From positions 1 to 64,000 of the forward strand of contig NZ_LMQU01000015.1 in the NCBI RefSeq assembly GCF_001425445.1: a stretch of 64,000 nt of DNA. The letters are read 5' to 3'. Under the pieces are notes generated by a model. The model was given only the letters and a program-made list of their open reading frames with translations. It did no database searches and was not told the DNA's origin. Below are positions 9,342 to 18,924 of the stretch, piece by piece. The first letter of the stretch is position 1. The number at the start of each line of letters is the position of its first letter. The position numbers and the translations under genes were made by a program. This DNA is from Devosia sp. Leaf420 (GTDB lineage: Bacteria > Pseudomonadota > Alphaproteobacteria > Rhizobiales > Devosiaceae).

Positions 9342-10769
9342 ATGACAGACGAATCCAATGTGACACCGGCCCGTTTTTTCGGCCTCTCCAATAAGCTGAT
9401 CGCGACGATCATCGCCGTGATTCTGCTTGTCGAAATCATCATCTATCTGCCCTCGCTCGCCACCTATCGCGCATCTTGGCTCGATGATCGTCTGCGCGTT
9501 GGCATCGTCGCGGCGCGTGTTCTCGACGCTGTGCCCGATGTCATGTCGCTACCGCGCAATCTGACCGATCGCCTCCTAACCTCTGCAGGCGCCAACGCCA
9601 TTGTGTATCGCCGCGAAGGCCAGAGCCAGCTCATCGAACTTGCCGATCCGGTGACCCCTGAGCGCGTGGTTACGGCCGATATGCGCCAGCGAGATCTCCC
9701 GAGCCTTATCGTCGGCGCGCTCGATACGCTCTTTGCCGGCCCCGGACGCACGCTTCGCATCATTGGCGAGGGCGATCTCGAAGAGGCTCAGGTCGAGATC
9801 CTGATGTCGGAGCGGCCACTGCGGGCGGACCTCATCGATTATTCGCGCAATATCGTGCTGGTTTCTCTGGGCATCGCGGCCGTCACCGCTTTCGCGCTCT
9901 ATATGCTCGTGAGCCAGCTTTTCATCCTGCCGGTCCAGCGGTTGACCACCAATATCCTCCGCTTCCGCAAGGCGCCTGAGAACGCAACGCTCATCCTCGA
10001 TCCGACTTCGCGGCGCGATGAAATCGGGGTTCTCGAACACGAACTATCGGCGATGGAGAGCGAGCTTTTCAGCATGCTGCGCCAGCAAAGGCACTTGGCC
10101 GATCTCGGCCTTGCGGTCGCCAAGATCAATCATGACCTGCGCAATACGCTGACCTCCGCTCAGCTTCTGTCCGATCAGGTGGCGACTTTGGACGATCCCA
10201 AGGTCCAGCGTCTCGCGCCACGTCTCGTGACGACGCTCGACCGCGCCATCGGCTTTGCTCAATCGGTGCTCGATTATGGTCGCGAGGCCACCAGCGTGCC
10301 GCAGCCTGCGCCGGTGCAACTCAAGGCGCTGATTGAGGATGCCGCGTTCGAGGCGCACCTCGCGGGTCATCCCACGATTGCTTTCGATCTTGCAGCGCCG
10401 GGTGATGTCTCCGTCTTTCTCGATGCGGGGCAGATGACGCGTGTTTTCGTCAATCTCCTCAAAAACGCCCGCGAGGCTCTGGAAGCGACGCAGCAGACGT
10501 TCGGCCAGAAAATCACCGCGACCGTCACGCTGACCGATACACAGGCGATCGTGCTCATCAGCGACAATGGCCCCGGCCTGCCGCCTCGTGCCAAGGACAA
10601 TCTCTTCGTCGCCTTCGAAGGCTCTGCGCGCGCCGGCGGCACTGGTCTAGGCCTTGCCATCGCTCGTGAACTCACCGAGGCCAATGGCGGCACCTTGCGC
10701 TATGTCGACAGCGCCGAGCCCGGCACCCAGTTCGAGTTGACGCTTCCACGAGATATTCACAGCCTCTGA
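9342..10769 (+). CDS. Sensor histidine kinase (orphan)
   Basis: A 475-residue membrane kinase: TM1 about 20-40, a 130-residue periplasmic region, TM2 about 171-194, HAMP, then a kinase core with H-box INHDLRNTL, N-box NLLKNAREAL, G1 DNGPGLP and G2 GGTGLGLAIA. No response regulator is adjacent. It follows the cysteine-less flavoprotein by 48 bases on the same strand, so the two are probably one transcript, which hints at redox or metabolite sensing. The signal is not known. Confidence 0.93.
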   Translation: MTDESNVTPARFFGLSNKLIATIIAVILLVEIIIYLPSLATYRASWLDDRLRVGIVAARVLDAVPDVMSLPRNLTDRLLTSAGANAIVYRREGQSQLIELADPVTPERVVTADMRQRDLPSLIVGALDTLFAGPGRTLRIIGEGDLEEAQVEILMSERPLRADLIDYSRNIVLVSLGIAAVTAFALYMLVSQLFILPVQRLTTNILRFRKAPENATLILDPTSRRDEIGVLEHELSAMESELFSMLRQQRHLADLGLAVAKINHDLRNTLTSAQLLSDQVATLDDPKVQRLAPRLVTTLDRAIGFAQSVLDYGREATSVPQPAPVQLKALIEDAAFEAHLAGHPTIAFDLAAPGDVSVFLDAGQMTRVFVNLLKNAREALEATQQTFGQKITATVTLTDTQAIVLISDNGPGLPPRAKDNLFVAFEGSARAGGTGLGLAIARELTEANGGTLRYVDSAEPGTQFELTLPRDIHSL

Positions 10770-10800
10770 CAGCTTCACTCAAAAAGTGCGTGTCACACGC

Positions 10801-10834
10801 TTGCAATGCGCAAAGCACCACTATATGGGTTGCC
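10801..10834 (+). promoter_or_regulatory. Likely promoter of tRNA-Arg
   Basis: TTGCAA (10801-10806) and TATATG (10822-10827) with a 15-base spacer (16 if the -35 is read as CTTGCA). This is the only -35/-10-like pair seen between the kinase stop and the tRNA. Confidence 0.4.
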
Positions 10835-10895
10835 TCGCTTTCGGGGAGAGCCAAGTTGCTCCCCACCGAATAGCATCCGCCACCGTGCGGCATGC

Positions 10896-10972
10896 GCGCC
10901 CGTAGCTCAGCTGGATAGAGCACCAGACTACGAATCTGGGGGTCAGGAGTTCGAATCTCTTCGGGCGCGCCA
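10896..10972 (+). tRNA. tRNA-Arg (anticodon ACG)
   Basis: A full 77-nt cloverleaf with encoded CCA. The acceptor GCGCCCG (10896-10902) pairs with CGGGCGC (10962-10968), discriminator G 10969. The D-arm is AGCTCAGCTGGATAGAGC, the anticodon stem CCAGA/TCTGG holds loop CTACGAA with anticodon ACG, and the T-loop is TTCGAAT. ACG is read as ICG and decodes CGU/CGC/CGA. A terminator follows immediately. Confidence 0.98.
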
Positions 10973-10973
10973 T

Positions 10974-11004
10974 TTCCTTGCGCTGTTAGCAAGGAACTTT
11001 TTTT
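10974..11004 (+). terminator. Terminator after tRNA-Arg
   Basis: The stem TTCCTTGC (10974-10981) / GCAAGGAA (10989-10996) is followed by a run of seven T. The rest of the gap to 11,185 holds no gene that I can see. Confidence 0.85.
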
Positions 11005-11186
11005 CAGACACTCTCATCATAAGCTGCGTGTAATATCAGTCCTGCGCGCCAGGCGTGTGACGTAATCACGCGCGAAATGTTACGCCCTCGCAGCTAGGGC
11101 GAGTTTGCGCCAGTTGAGGCGTCTGTCTGGGAATTGCGAACCACGCCTACTCTCCCGCTACCCGGGAAAAACATCTTCGCGACAAT

Positions 11187-11219
11187 CAAAAAGCAGGACT
11201 GGTCACTAACCGTCCTGCT
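11187..11219 (-). terminator. Terminator of the kdgD-uxuA operon
   Basis: An 8-bp stem AGCAGGAC/GTCCTGCT (11192-11199 with 11212-11219); in the minus-strand transcript it is followed by TTTTTG. A second inverted repeat (11235-11242 with 11248-11255) lies between it and the uxuA stop. Confidence 0.75.
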
Positions 11220-11282
11220 CCTTAATGCAAAAGTCCAAGCGGGCTAGCCGCTTGGAGAATGGTGCTGCTGTTGATGGTCGGT

Positions 11283-12305
11283 TTATCGGCCGTAGGGATC
11301 CCAGCCGTTCGCCTGGAACAGGGCGATAATATAGCCATAGCAGAAAGCGAATGCTGTCTCGAATGGCGCCTGCCCATCGATCTCCGGCACATGATCCGGC
11401 ATGATCATGCAGTTGACGCCGGATTCTTTGTACACTCGCAGGCTGTGGGCCATATCCATATCGCCATCGTCCGGAAAAACTTCGGTAAACGAGAAGCGCT
11501 TCCCCTGAATGTTGCGGAAGTGGACGTTGAAAATCTTTCCACGCGTACCGAACCATCGAATGACGTCAGCGATCTCCTCGCGTGGATTTTCGAGGCTCTC
11601 ACCGATCGTGCCCTGGCAGAAGTTCAGCCCGTGATAGGGGCTTTCGGCGATGGACACGAAGCGCTTCAGCCCTTCGACATGTGAGATGACGCTGTCTTCG
11701 ATGCCGCGATAGTTCGGGGGCGTCATCGGGTCATTTGGATGGCACGCAAGGCGAACCTTATTGGCCTCGGCCACTGGAATAACGCGTTCGAGGAAGTAGG
11801 TTATGCGTTCCCAGAATTGGTCCGCCGTCACCCGGCCGGCAGATGTCAGATCGTCGGCATTGGTGATCTGATCAGCGCGGAATGTCGGCACCAGCGCGCC
11901 GCCACGTCCGCGTTCAGATCGCGTTCGGGGGACGCCCAGATAGCTGAAATTGTATTTGGCCGAATGGACACCGAGCGCGGCGAGGTCTTCGATAAGCCGA
12001 CAAATCCCCTCTATCTGACGATCGCGCTCGTCACCCTGTCCAAGGACGATGGCAGGCGAACTCACTTTGTCGATGTTTTGGGTATCGATGTTCAACGAGG
12101 CGAGCGGAAGCTGCACCATGTCCAGCTTGAGGCCGGCGGCATCGACGCGCTCGATGTGGCGCGCCAGCAGGTCACGCGTCCAGTCGCGTGGCGCACCGAT
12201 GGGATCAATGCAGACATGATAGAGCCCAAGCTGGGCAAGCTGGCGCAGATGGGCGTCGCCAAATTCCTCGAGCATGCCGCCGCTTAGCTGGGTGCCAACA
12301 TACAT
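11283..12305 (-). CDS. uxuA: Mannonate dehydratase UxuA, copy 1
   Basis: A 340-residue UxuA-family dehydratase (D-mannonate to 2-keto-3-deoxygluconate, the hexuronate route). The Mn-binding residues of the family are all visible: His in ACHPNDP, Cys in NFCQGT, His in NVHFRN and Asp in MPDH. It is somewhat shorter than enterobacterial UxuA (about 390). It lies 167 bases downstream of kdgD on the same strand and ends at a terminator. A close paralogue is at 52,049-53,056. No uxuB or kdgK is nearby, so the true substrate may be another sugar acid. Confidence 0.93.
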   Translation of the reverse strand: MYVGTQLSGGMLEEFGDAHLRQLAQLGLYHVCIDPIGAPRDWTRDLLARHIERVDAAGLKLDMVQLPLASLNIDTQNIDKVSSPAIVLGQGDERDRQIEGICRLIEDLAALGVHSAKYNFSYLGVPRTRSERGRGGALVPTFRADQITNADDLTSAGRVTADQFWERITYFLERVIPVAEANKVRLACHPNDPMTPPNYRGIEDSVISHVEGLKRFVSIAESPYHGLNFCQGTIGESLENPREEIADVIRWFGTRGKIFNVHFRNIQGKRFSFTEVFPDDGDMDMAHSLRVYKESGVNCMIMPDHVPEIDGQAPFETAFAFCYGYIIALFQANGWDPYGR

Positions 12306-12406
12306 GTTTAGTGTCCTTCAACTATGGAAGTGCGGTCTCGCCACGGCGCCGAGACAGGCTTGATGGCTGTGGCGGCAACACTCGCTTGAGTGGGGCAATT
12401 GCGAGA

Positions 12407-12429
12407 CTCTCCGGCTAAGAGCCAGAGAG
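12407..12429 (-). other. Intercistronic hairpin between kdgD and uxuA
   Basis: An imperfect stem (12407-12416 with 12420-12429, one mismatch, 3-nt loop) in the 167-base gap. It may set mRNA stability or differential expression inside the operon. Confidence 0.4.
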
Positions 12430-12472
12430 CCTGCCCGCGGCTCACAGGGAGGCAAAAGCCGCAGGATGAGGG

Positions 12473-13426
<954 letters not shown>

Positions 13427-13506
13427 TCAGCCGCTTGCAATTCAAGCCTGGAGGAAGAAGGAACAGCGCGACGTGACTGATTGCAAAGTCGCACCCTCAT
13501 TTCGCG

Positions 13507-13644
13507 CTACCGAGTGGAGTTGGGCGTCGGCAGGGCAGGATAGTCGTTGAAGCAATCAGCATTTCGCACGTCAGATCGACGCAGTGGGTGCAGCCAGCGC
13601 GGCCTTTGCGGATGTCTCAAACGCTGCCAAACGGCGAAATCCAT
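13507..13644 (-). CDS. Small ORF with a consensus ribosome site, upstream of kdgD
   Basis: In the 337-base gap between the GntR gene and kdgD, the minus strand has a perfect AGGAGG (13651-13656) 6 bases before ATG 13644, opening a 45-codon frame that starts MDFAVWQRLRHPQ and ends at TAG 13507. It lies just downstream of the putative operator, so it would be the first frame on the kdgD transcript. The peptide resembles nothing I know and codon use is not convincing. It may be a leader peptide or the remains of a decayed gene that kept its start site. Confidence 0.3.
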   Translation of the reverse strand: MDFAVWQRLRHPQRPRWLHPLRRSDVRNADCFNDYPALPTPNSTR

Positions 13645-13662
13645 ATCAACCTCCTGATATGA

Positions 13663-13678
13663 GGTATGACATAATATG
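13663..13678. promoter_or_regulatory. Putative GntR operator upstream of kdgD-uxuA
   Basis: GGTATGACATAATATG. It shares the core GTATGnCrTAnTA with the reverse complement of 14,491-14,505 on the other side of the GntR gene. The short dyad TAT-GAC-ATA fits FadR-subfamily GntR sites. Confidence 0.4.
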
Positions 13679-13712
13679 AATTTATCTATGATGTCGAGAG
13701 GTCGTTGCCAAC

Positions 13713-14420
13713 TTAGCGTGCGAGGCGGCGATACCGCTTCTGACTGCCAAGCAGATGTTCGCGCATGGAGAGCCGCGCAGCATCAGGATCCTGATCGGCA
13801 ATGGCATCGAGGATGCGCTCGTGCTCTGCAACAACGCCGGCGAGATAAGCCGGATCTTTTGCACTTGGCAGGGTAGGGAACTGACTGCGCGGAATCGATG
13901 CAGGCCCGAACCGTTTCAGGCCATCGATGAAAAACCGATTGTTCGTCGCTGCCCCGATCGCGAGGTGAAATGCAAAATCTGCGTCGGTGGTCGGTCGATC
14001 CTCGATCACTCGATTCGCCATGTCATGGTGGGCTGCGCGGATAGCATTTTCTTGTTCGGCTGAGCGGCGATAGGCTGCAATTGCTGCCGCCTCTGTCTCA
14101 ATTGCCATACGGAATTCGAGCATTTCGAGGGTCTGGGGAATGCTCTGAATCTCGCTGGGCGTCAGATCGATCATGGCAGGTCGCGTCTGCTCCGAGACGA
14201 AGATTCCCTTGCCCTGGATTGGGATTACGAGCCCGGATGCGCGCAGCTCGGCGATGGCCTCCCGCACAACGGTGCGGCTCACTTCGAACTGTTGTTCAAG
14301 CTGCGGTTCGGTCGGCAGTTGAGAGCCGACGGGAAGCGCTCCAGAGGCAATTCGACGACGCAATTCGTCCACGACAATCTGCGCCAAGCGCGGGCGGCGC
14401 CGCGTAACCACTTGTTCCAC
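13713..14420 (-). CDS. GntR-family (FadR/FCD) transcriptional regulator of the sugar-acid locus
   Basis: A 235-residue regulator: an N-terminal winged helix (PTEPQLEQQFEVSRTVVREAIAEL) and a C-terminal all-helical FCD ligand domain. GTG 14420 is chosen because AGGGGAG lies about 6 bases upstream; a longer frame to 14,501 would run through the divergent promoter. It sits between kdgD-uxuA (same strand) and an ABC importer (opposite strand), so it most likely represses both until a sugar-acid ligand binds. Confidence 0.92.
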   Translation of the reverse strand: MEQVVTRRRPRLAQIVVDELRRRIASGALPVGSQLPTEPQLEQQFEVSRTVVREAIAELRASGLVIPIQGKGIFVSEQTRPAMIDLTPSEIQSIPQTLEMLEFRMAIETEAAAIAAYRRSAEQENAIRAAHHDMANRVIEDRPTTDADFAFHLAIGAATNNRFFIDGLKRFGPASIPRSQFPTLPSAKDPAYLAGVVAEHERILDAIADQDPDAARLSMREHLLGSQKRYRRLAR

Positions 14421-14490
14421 TTGGTCTCTCCCCTCAACAAACACCGGTATGTGACAGACTATTGCCATCCGCTTGGAAACGCCATAATCA

Positions 14491-14505
14491 TAATACGACA
14501 TACAA
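14491..14505. promoter_or_regulatory. Putative GntR operator in the divergent promoter
   Basis: TAATACGACATACAA; its reverse complement shares 10 of 14 positions with the site at 13,663. It sits between the GntR start (14,420) and the importer start (14,549). Confidence 0.4.
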
Positions 14506-14548
14506 CCGACATGCTATGGCGGATATGGTACAAGACGGAGGAGTCTTT

Positions 14549-16150
14549 ATGAAGCATTTTTCAAAGCATCTGCTGGCAGGTGCCGCATTCGCCCTGATGA
14601 GCGCAGTGTCGCCTCTCGCATTCGCGGCTACCCCCGATGATCAGCTCGTTATCGGTACATCCCTTGCCCAGGTTCTCTCTCTCGACCCGCAGCAGGGTAC
14701 CGAAGTAAAGACCCAGGAAATTCTCGCCAATATCTATGATCGCCTGGTCGAATTCAGCTCGGAGGACAATTATGCCGTTCGTCCTCAGTTGGCAGAAAGC
14801 TGGGACATCGATGATGCCGGGATCACCTTTCATCTGCGGGACGCCAAGTTTACGTCCGGCAATCCGGTGCGTGCCCAGGACGTCGTCTATTCGCTCGTCC
14901 GCCTGATCAAGCTAGACCAGTCTGCTGCCGCGTCATTCAAGAATGCCGGCTACACCGCTGATCGTATCGAGAGCTTGGTCACTGCGGTCGATGACAAGAC
15001 CGTTCGTATCGAAATGACCGACGGCGTCATCCCAGAATCCCTTCTCTACCGCCTGACAATGGGCACGGCGAGTGTCGTCGACAGCGTCGAAGTGCAAAAG
15101 CATGTCGTGAATGACGACTATGGCAACGAGTGGCTGCGGACCAATGCTGCAGGTTCCGGTCCCTTTACCCTCCGCCGTTGGACGCCCAATGACATTGTCC
15201 TCCTCGAAGCGAACGCCGATTATTGGGACGGTGCCCCGGCGATGCGCCGTGTTGCCATGCGTCACGCACCGGAAAGCCAGGCAGCTCGTTTGATGCTTGA
15301 GCGTGGCGATATCGATATCGCCAATGCGTTGACTGCGCCTGACGTGTTGGTCTTTGACGGCAAGGAAGGTTTTGAGATCGGCCAGAGCAAGACTGGTGGA
15401 TTTTATGCCCTGGCGATGAATGCCGGTCGCGAGCCACTCAGCAATCCTCTGGTTCGTCAGGCCATTGCTTACGGCATTGACTACGAAGGCATCGCAAACA
15501 CGATCCTTGGCCCATATGGACGTGCGCGCAATGTGCCGGTGCCAGAAGATTTTGAAGGCGCTATTGCCAATCCCGACTGGTCGTTCCAGCCCGAAAAGGC
15601 GCGCGCCTTGTTGGCCGAAGCCGGCTATCCCAACGGTTTCGACCTCACCATCAAGACCATTTCTCAGACCCCGCGCGTCGATATGGCAACCGCCATCCAG
15701 GCAAGCCTTTCCGAGATCGGCCTCAATGTTCGCGTCCAGCAGGGGAATGGATCAGACATCGTTGCTGCCCACCGTGCGCGCGACTTCGATCTGCTGATCC
15801 CACAGACTGGCGCATTCATGCCAACGGCTTTGGGTTCTATCGACAATTACGTCACCAATCCGGACAACTCGCTTGAAGCGAACAATGCCGGCAATTTTGT
15901 CTGGCGTTCTGACTGGGACATTCCTGAACTCAACGCTCTGCGCAACGAAGCAAATGGCGAGCGTGACGATGCGCGTCGTGCCGAGCTGATCAAGGAAATT
16001 CAGGAACTGTTCCTTGCCTCAAGCCCCGCAGTGATCCCGATGTTCGAACGGTTCGAGCCTTATGTGATCAATGCCAAGGTTCAGGGCTATGAAGGTCATC
16101 CCCTGTCCCTGACACGGCTTGAAGACGTAACAAAAAGCTCCGGCAACTAA
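14549..16150 (+). CDS. Peptide/opine-type ABC transporter substrate-binding protein
   Basis: A 533-residue periplasmic binding protein of the SBP_bac_5 (DppA/OppA) family. The signal peptide MKHFSKHLLAGAAFALMSA ends near AFAA. Family features: LDPQ near the N-terminus, the RDAKFTSGNPVRAQDVVYS segment, and a C-terminal SSPAVIPMFERF. ATG 14549 follows GGAGGAG. It is first of five co-oriented genes with tight overlaps. Binding proteins of this family carry peptides, opines or oligosaccharides; position beside kdgD-uxuA suggests a sugar-acid or oligouronide ligand. Confidence 0.93.
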   Translation: MKHFSKHLLAGAAFALMSAVSPLAFAATPDDQLVIGTSLAQVLSLDPQQGTEVKTQEILANIYDRLVEFSSEDNYAVRPQLAESWDIDDAGITFHLRDAKFTSGNPVRAQDVVYSLVRLIKLDQSAAASFKNAGYTADRIESLVTAVDDKTVRIEMTDGVIPESLLYRLTMGTASVVDSVEVQKHVVNDDYGNEWLRTNAAGSGPFTLRRWTPNDIVLLEANADYWDGAPAMRRVAMRHAPESQAARLMLERGDIDIANALTAPDVLVFDGKEGFEIGQSKTGGFYALAMNAGREPLSNPLVRQAIAYGIDYEGIANTILGPYGRARNVPVPEDFEGAIANPDWSFQPEKARALLAEAGYPNGFDLTIKTISQTPRVDMATAIQASLSEIGLNVRVQQGNGSDIVAAHRARDFDLLIPQTGAFMPTALGSIDNYVTNPDNSLEANNAGNFVWRSDWDIPELNALRNEANGERDDARRAELIKEIQELFLASSPAVIPMFERFEPYVINAKVQGYEGHPLSLTRLEDVTKSSGN

Positions 16151-16167
16151 CGGACGAACGGCCGATC

Positions 16168-17196
16168 ATGAAGGAATTCACTTTTATAGAGTTGGGCCGG
16201 CGCATTGGGCAGTTGCTCCTGAGCCTTTTTGTCCTCCTCCTCGTCACCTTCGTGATCGGCCGCGTGCTGCCCACCGATCCTGTTGGCGCTATTGTCGGCG
16301 AACTTGCCGATCCGGCGACCTATGAAGCCATGCGCCAGCGGTTGGGTCTGGATCTGCCGATCTATCAGCAGTTCTGGATCTATCTGACATCAATGGTTCA
16401 GGGCGATCTCGGAACCGCCATTTTGACCGGCAACCCAGTCGTCAACGACTTGCGCGCCGCTTTTCCGGCAACTCTCGAACTGGCGACCCTTGCTGTCGTT
16501 CTTTCGACCGTGATCGGCGTGCCGCTCGGGATGACGGCAGCGTTCTTTCGGGATAGCTGGTTCGATCAGTTTGCCCGCGTCATCTCGCTTGTCGGCCATT
16601 CCATTCCCGTTTTCTGGTTCGGCATTGTCGGGCTGGTCATCTTTTATGCGACGCTCAACTGGGTTGGTGGTCCTGGTCGTATCGACATCTACCTTGAAGG
16701 TCTCGTTGAACCACAGACCGGCTTGCTGTTGATCGATAGTCTCCTCGTTGGTGACTATGAAGTCTTCTGGAATGCAGTCAGCCACATCATTCTGCCCGCC
16801 TGCATTCTGGCCTATTCGGCTATGGCCTATATCACCCGAATGACCCGGAGCTTCACTCTCGAGCAGCTGAACCAGGACTATGTGATTGCGGCCCGCGCCA
16901 AAGGCGCTTCCAATTGGCGCATCGTCTCGGGACATCTTCTTCCCAATATCGCCGTCCAGCTCGTAACGGTTTTGGCCATTGCCTATGGCGGGCTGCTCGA
17001 AGGGGCCGTCGTGACTGAGGTCGTGTTTTCATGGCCCGGCATCGGCCAGTACATGACCAATGCCCTCATGATCGGCGACATGAACGCCGTCGTGGCGGCA
17101 ACCTTGATCATCGGCATCATCTTCATGGTCCTCAATTTCCTTTCGGATCTCGCTTATCTCGTGCTCGATCCGCGTACTCGTGAGGTGACGACGTGA
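16168..17196 (+). CDS. DppB-type ABC transporter permease
   Basis: A 342-residue inner-membrane permease with about six TMs and the DppB N-terminal pattern GRVLPTDPVGAIVG. The ATPase-coupling (EAA) loop is DYVIAARAKGASNWRIVSGHLLPN in the C-terminal half. It has a longer periplasmic loop (about 165-205) than usual. It is 17 bases after the binding-protein stop and overlaps the next gene by 4 bases (GTGA). Confidence 0.94.
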   Translation: MKEFTFIELGRRIGQLLLSLFVLLLVTFVIGRVLPTDPVGAIVGELADPATYEAMRQRLGLDLPIYQQFWIYLTSMVQGDLGTAILTGNPVVNDLRAAFPATLELATLAVVLSTVIGVPLGMTAAFFRDSWFDQFARVISLVGHSIPVFWFGIVGLVIFYATLNWVGGPGRIDIYLEGLVEPQTGLLLIDSLLVGDYEVFWNAVSHIILPACILAYSAMAYITRMTRSFTLEQLNQDYVIAARAKGASNWRIVSGHLLPNIAVQLVTVLAIAYGGLLEGAVVTEVVFSWPGIGQYMTNALMIGDMNAVVAATLIIGIIFMVLNFLSDLAYLVLDPRTREVTT

Positions 17197-18095
17197 ACGT
17201 TTCCCAGACCGTCCCGCCGCGAACCAAAAGCTTCCTCTCCGCGTCTCGCCTCGGCTCAGGCTTTGGCTCTGCCATAGCCAAGCTCAGCCGCGAACCGCTT
17301 GGCATGTTCGGCTTCATTGTCCTGCTTTTGCTGGTCGTTATTGCCATCTTCGCGCCCTTGATTGCGCCCTACAGCCCGACAGCGCAGAACTTATCCAATG
17401 TTCTCAAGCCGCCCAGCTGGACCCACTGGGCGGGCACCGACGAATTTGGCCGCGACATCCTTTCTCGCCTCATATTCGGCACGCGTATCACCGTGCAAAC
17501 CGTTCTGGCGGTTACGGTCATCGTGGGCCCGCTGGGCATGCTGATCGGTATCGTCGCTGGCTTTGTCGGCGGACGGACAGACGCCATTCTGATGCGGATT
17601 ACAGACATCGTCCTCTCTTTCCCCTCGCTCATTTTGGCACTGGCATTTGCGGCTGCGCTCGGTGCGGGGCTGGAAACAGCGATTATTGCGATCTCACTTA
17701 CCGGTTGGCCCCCAATTGCTCGGCTCGCGCGGGCCGAAACGCTCATCGTACGCAATACCGACTATGTCGCTGCTGCCCGGCTATACGGCGCATCGCCGCT
17801 TCGGCTGCTGTTCCGCTACATCGCGCCCATGTGCATTCCCTCGGTCGTCGTGCGCCTGACTATGAATATGGCTGGCATCATCCTCACCGCAGCCGCGCTC
17901 GGCTTCCTGGGCCTCGGTGCGCAGCCGCCAGCGCCGGAATGGGGTGCCATGATTTCCAGCGGCCGCAAGTTCATGCTCGACAATTGGTGGGTCGCGGTCA
18001 TGCCCGGCATCGCCATCCTCGTCACCAGCCTTGCCTTCAATCTGGCGGGTGATGCTCTCCGCGATATTCTGGATCCGCGCCATGCCCGCTCTTGA
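17193..18095 (+). CDS. DppC-type ABC transporter permease
   Basis: A 300-residue partner permease: a long cytoplasmic N-terminus, TM1 with IFAPLIAPY, HWAGTDEFGRDILSRLIFGTR (the DppC hallmark), an EAA loop NTDYVAAARLYGASPLRLLFR, and PEWGAMISSGRKF near the end. GTG start overlapping the stop of the upstream permease. It forms the channel heterodimer with it. Confidence 0.94.
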   Translation: MNVSQTVPPRTKSFLSASRLGSGFGSAIAKLSREPLGMFGFIVLLLLVVIAIFAPLIAPYSPTAQNLSNVLKPPSWTHWAGTDEFGRDILSRLIFGTRITVQTVLAVTVIVGPLGMLIGIVAGFVGGRTDAILMRITDIVLSFPSLILALAFAAALGAGLETAIIAISLTGWPPIARLARAETLIVRNTDYVAAARLYGASPLRLLFRYIAPMCIPSVVVRLTMNMAGIILTAAALGFLGLGAQPPAPEWGAMISSGRKFMLDNWWVAVMPGIAILVTSLAFNLAGDALRDILDPRHARS

Positions 18096-18924
18096 TCCCA
18101 TTCTCCAAGTCCGCAATCTGTCGGTCCGTTTCGGCCGTGCCTCTGTCAACGCCGTAAACGGGGTCAGCTTCGACCTGGGCGCCGAGCGTCTTGGCGTGGT
18201 TGGCGAGTCAGGCTCCGGCAAGTCCACGGTGGGCCGAGCGCTTATGCGCCTTCTGCCCCCCGTCGCGACAGTCCGTGCAGATCAGCTCGACTTCGAAGGT
18301 GCCCCGCTTCTGACCCGCAGCGAGCGCGTCATGCGCGGATTGCGTGGAAATCAACTGGCTCTGATCATGCAGGATCCGCGCTATTCGCTGAACCCTGTTC
18401 TGCCCGTGGGCAAGCAGGTCGCTGAGGCCGCAACGCTCCATCTCAAGGTCGGGAAGAAGGCCGCCTACGCCCGCGCGGCAGAGATGCTGAGCCGTGTCCG
18501 CATCGCAGATGTTGAACGCACCATGGCGCTTTATCCGCACCAGATCTCAGGTGGCATGGGTCAGCGCGTGATGATCGCCATGATGCTGCTGGCCAAACCG
18601 CGGCTCGTGATTGCCGACGAGCCAACCTCCGCTCTTGATGTCAGCGTGCGCGGCGATGTTTTACGGCTCCTCGACGAAATGGTGCGTGAAAACAATTCGG
18701 GTCTCATGCTTATCAGCCATGACATCCGCATGGTCGCAGCCTTCTGCGAACGTATTTTGGTGATGTACAAGGGCGAGGTCGTCGAGACCCTGACAAAACT
18801 CGAAGATGCGCAGCACCCCTATACGCGGGGACTGATTGCAGCCATGCCCGATCCACGCAAACCGGTTCGGCGCCTGCAAGTGCTCGATCGAAAAGCCATC
18901 GACGCAGCGGGAGTTCAGCCATGA
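18082..18924 (+). CDS. DppD-type ABC transporter ATPase
   Basis: A 280-residue ATPase: Walker [11 protein letters not shown]-loop LIMQDPRYSLNPVLP, signature ISGGMGQRVMIAM (SGGM variant of the DppD group), Walker B LVIADEP, H-loop ISHD. ATG 18082 overlaps the upstream permease by 14 bases; an earlier in-frame ATG at 18031 would add an unrelated leader. The C-terminal HPY extension is short. It overlaps the next ATPase by 4 bases. Confidence 0.93.
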   Translation: MPALDPILQVRNLSVRFGRASVNAVNGVSFDLGAERLGVVGESGSGKSTVGRALMRLLPPVATVRADQLDFEGAPLLTRSERVMRGLRGNQLALIMQDPRYSLNPVLPVGKQVAEAATLHLKVGKKAAYARAAEMLSRVRIADVERTMALYPHQISGGMGQRVMIAMMLLAKPRLVIADEPTSALDVSVRGDVLRLLDEMVRENNSGLMLISHDIRMVAAFCERILVMYKGEVVETLTKLEDAQHPYTRGLIAAMPDPRKPVRRLQVLDRKAIDAAGVQP

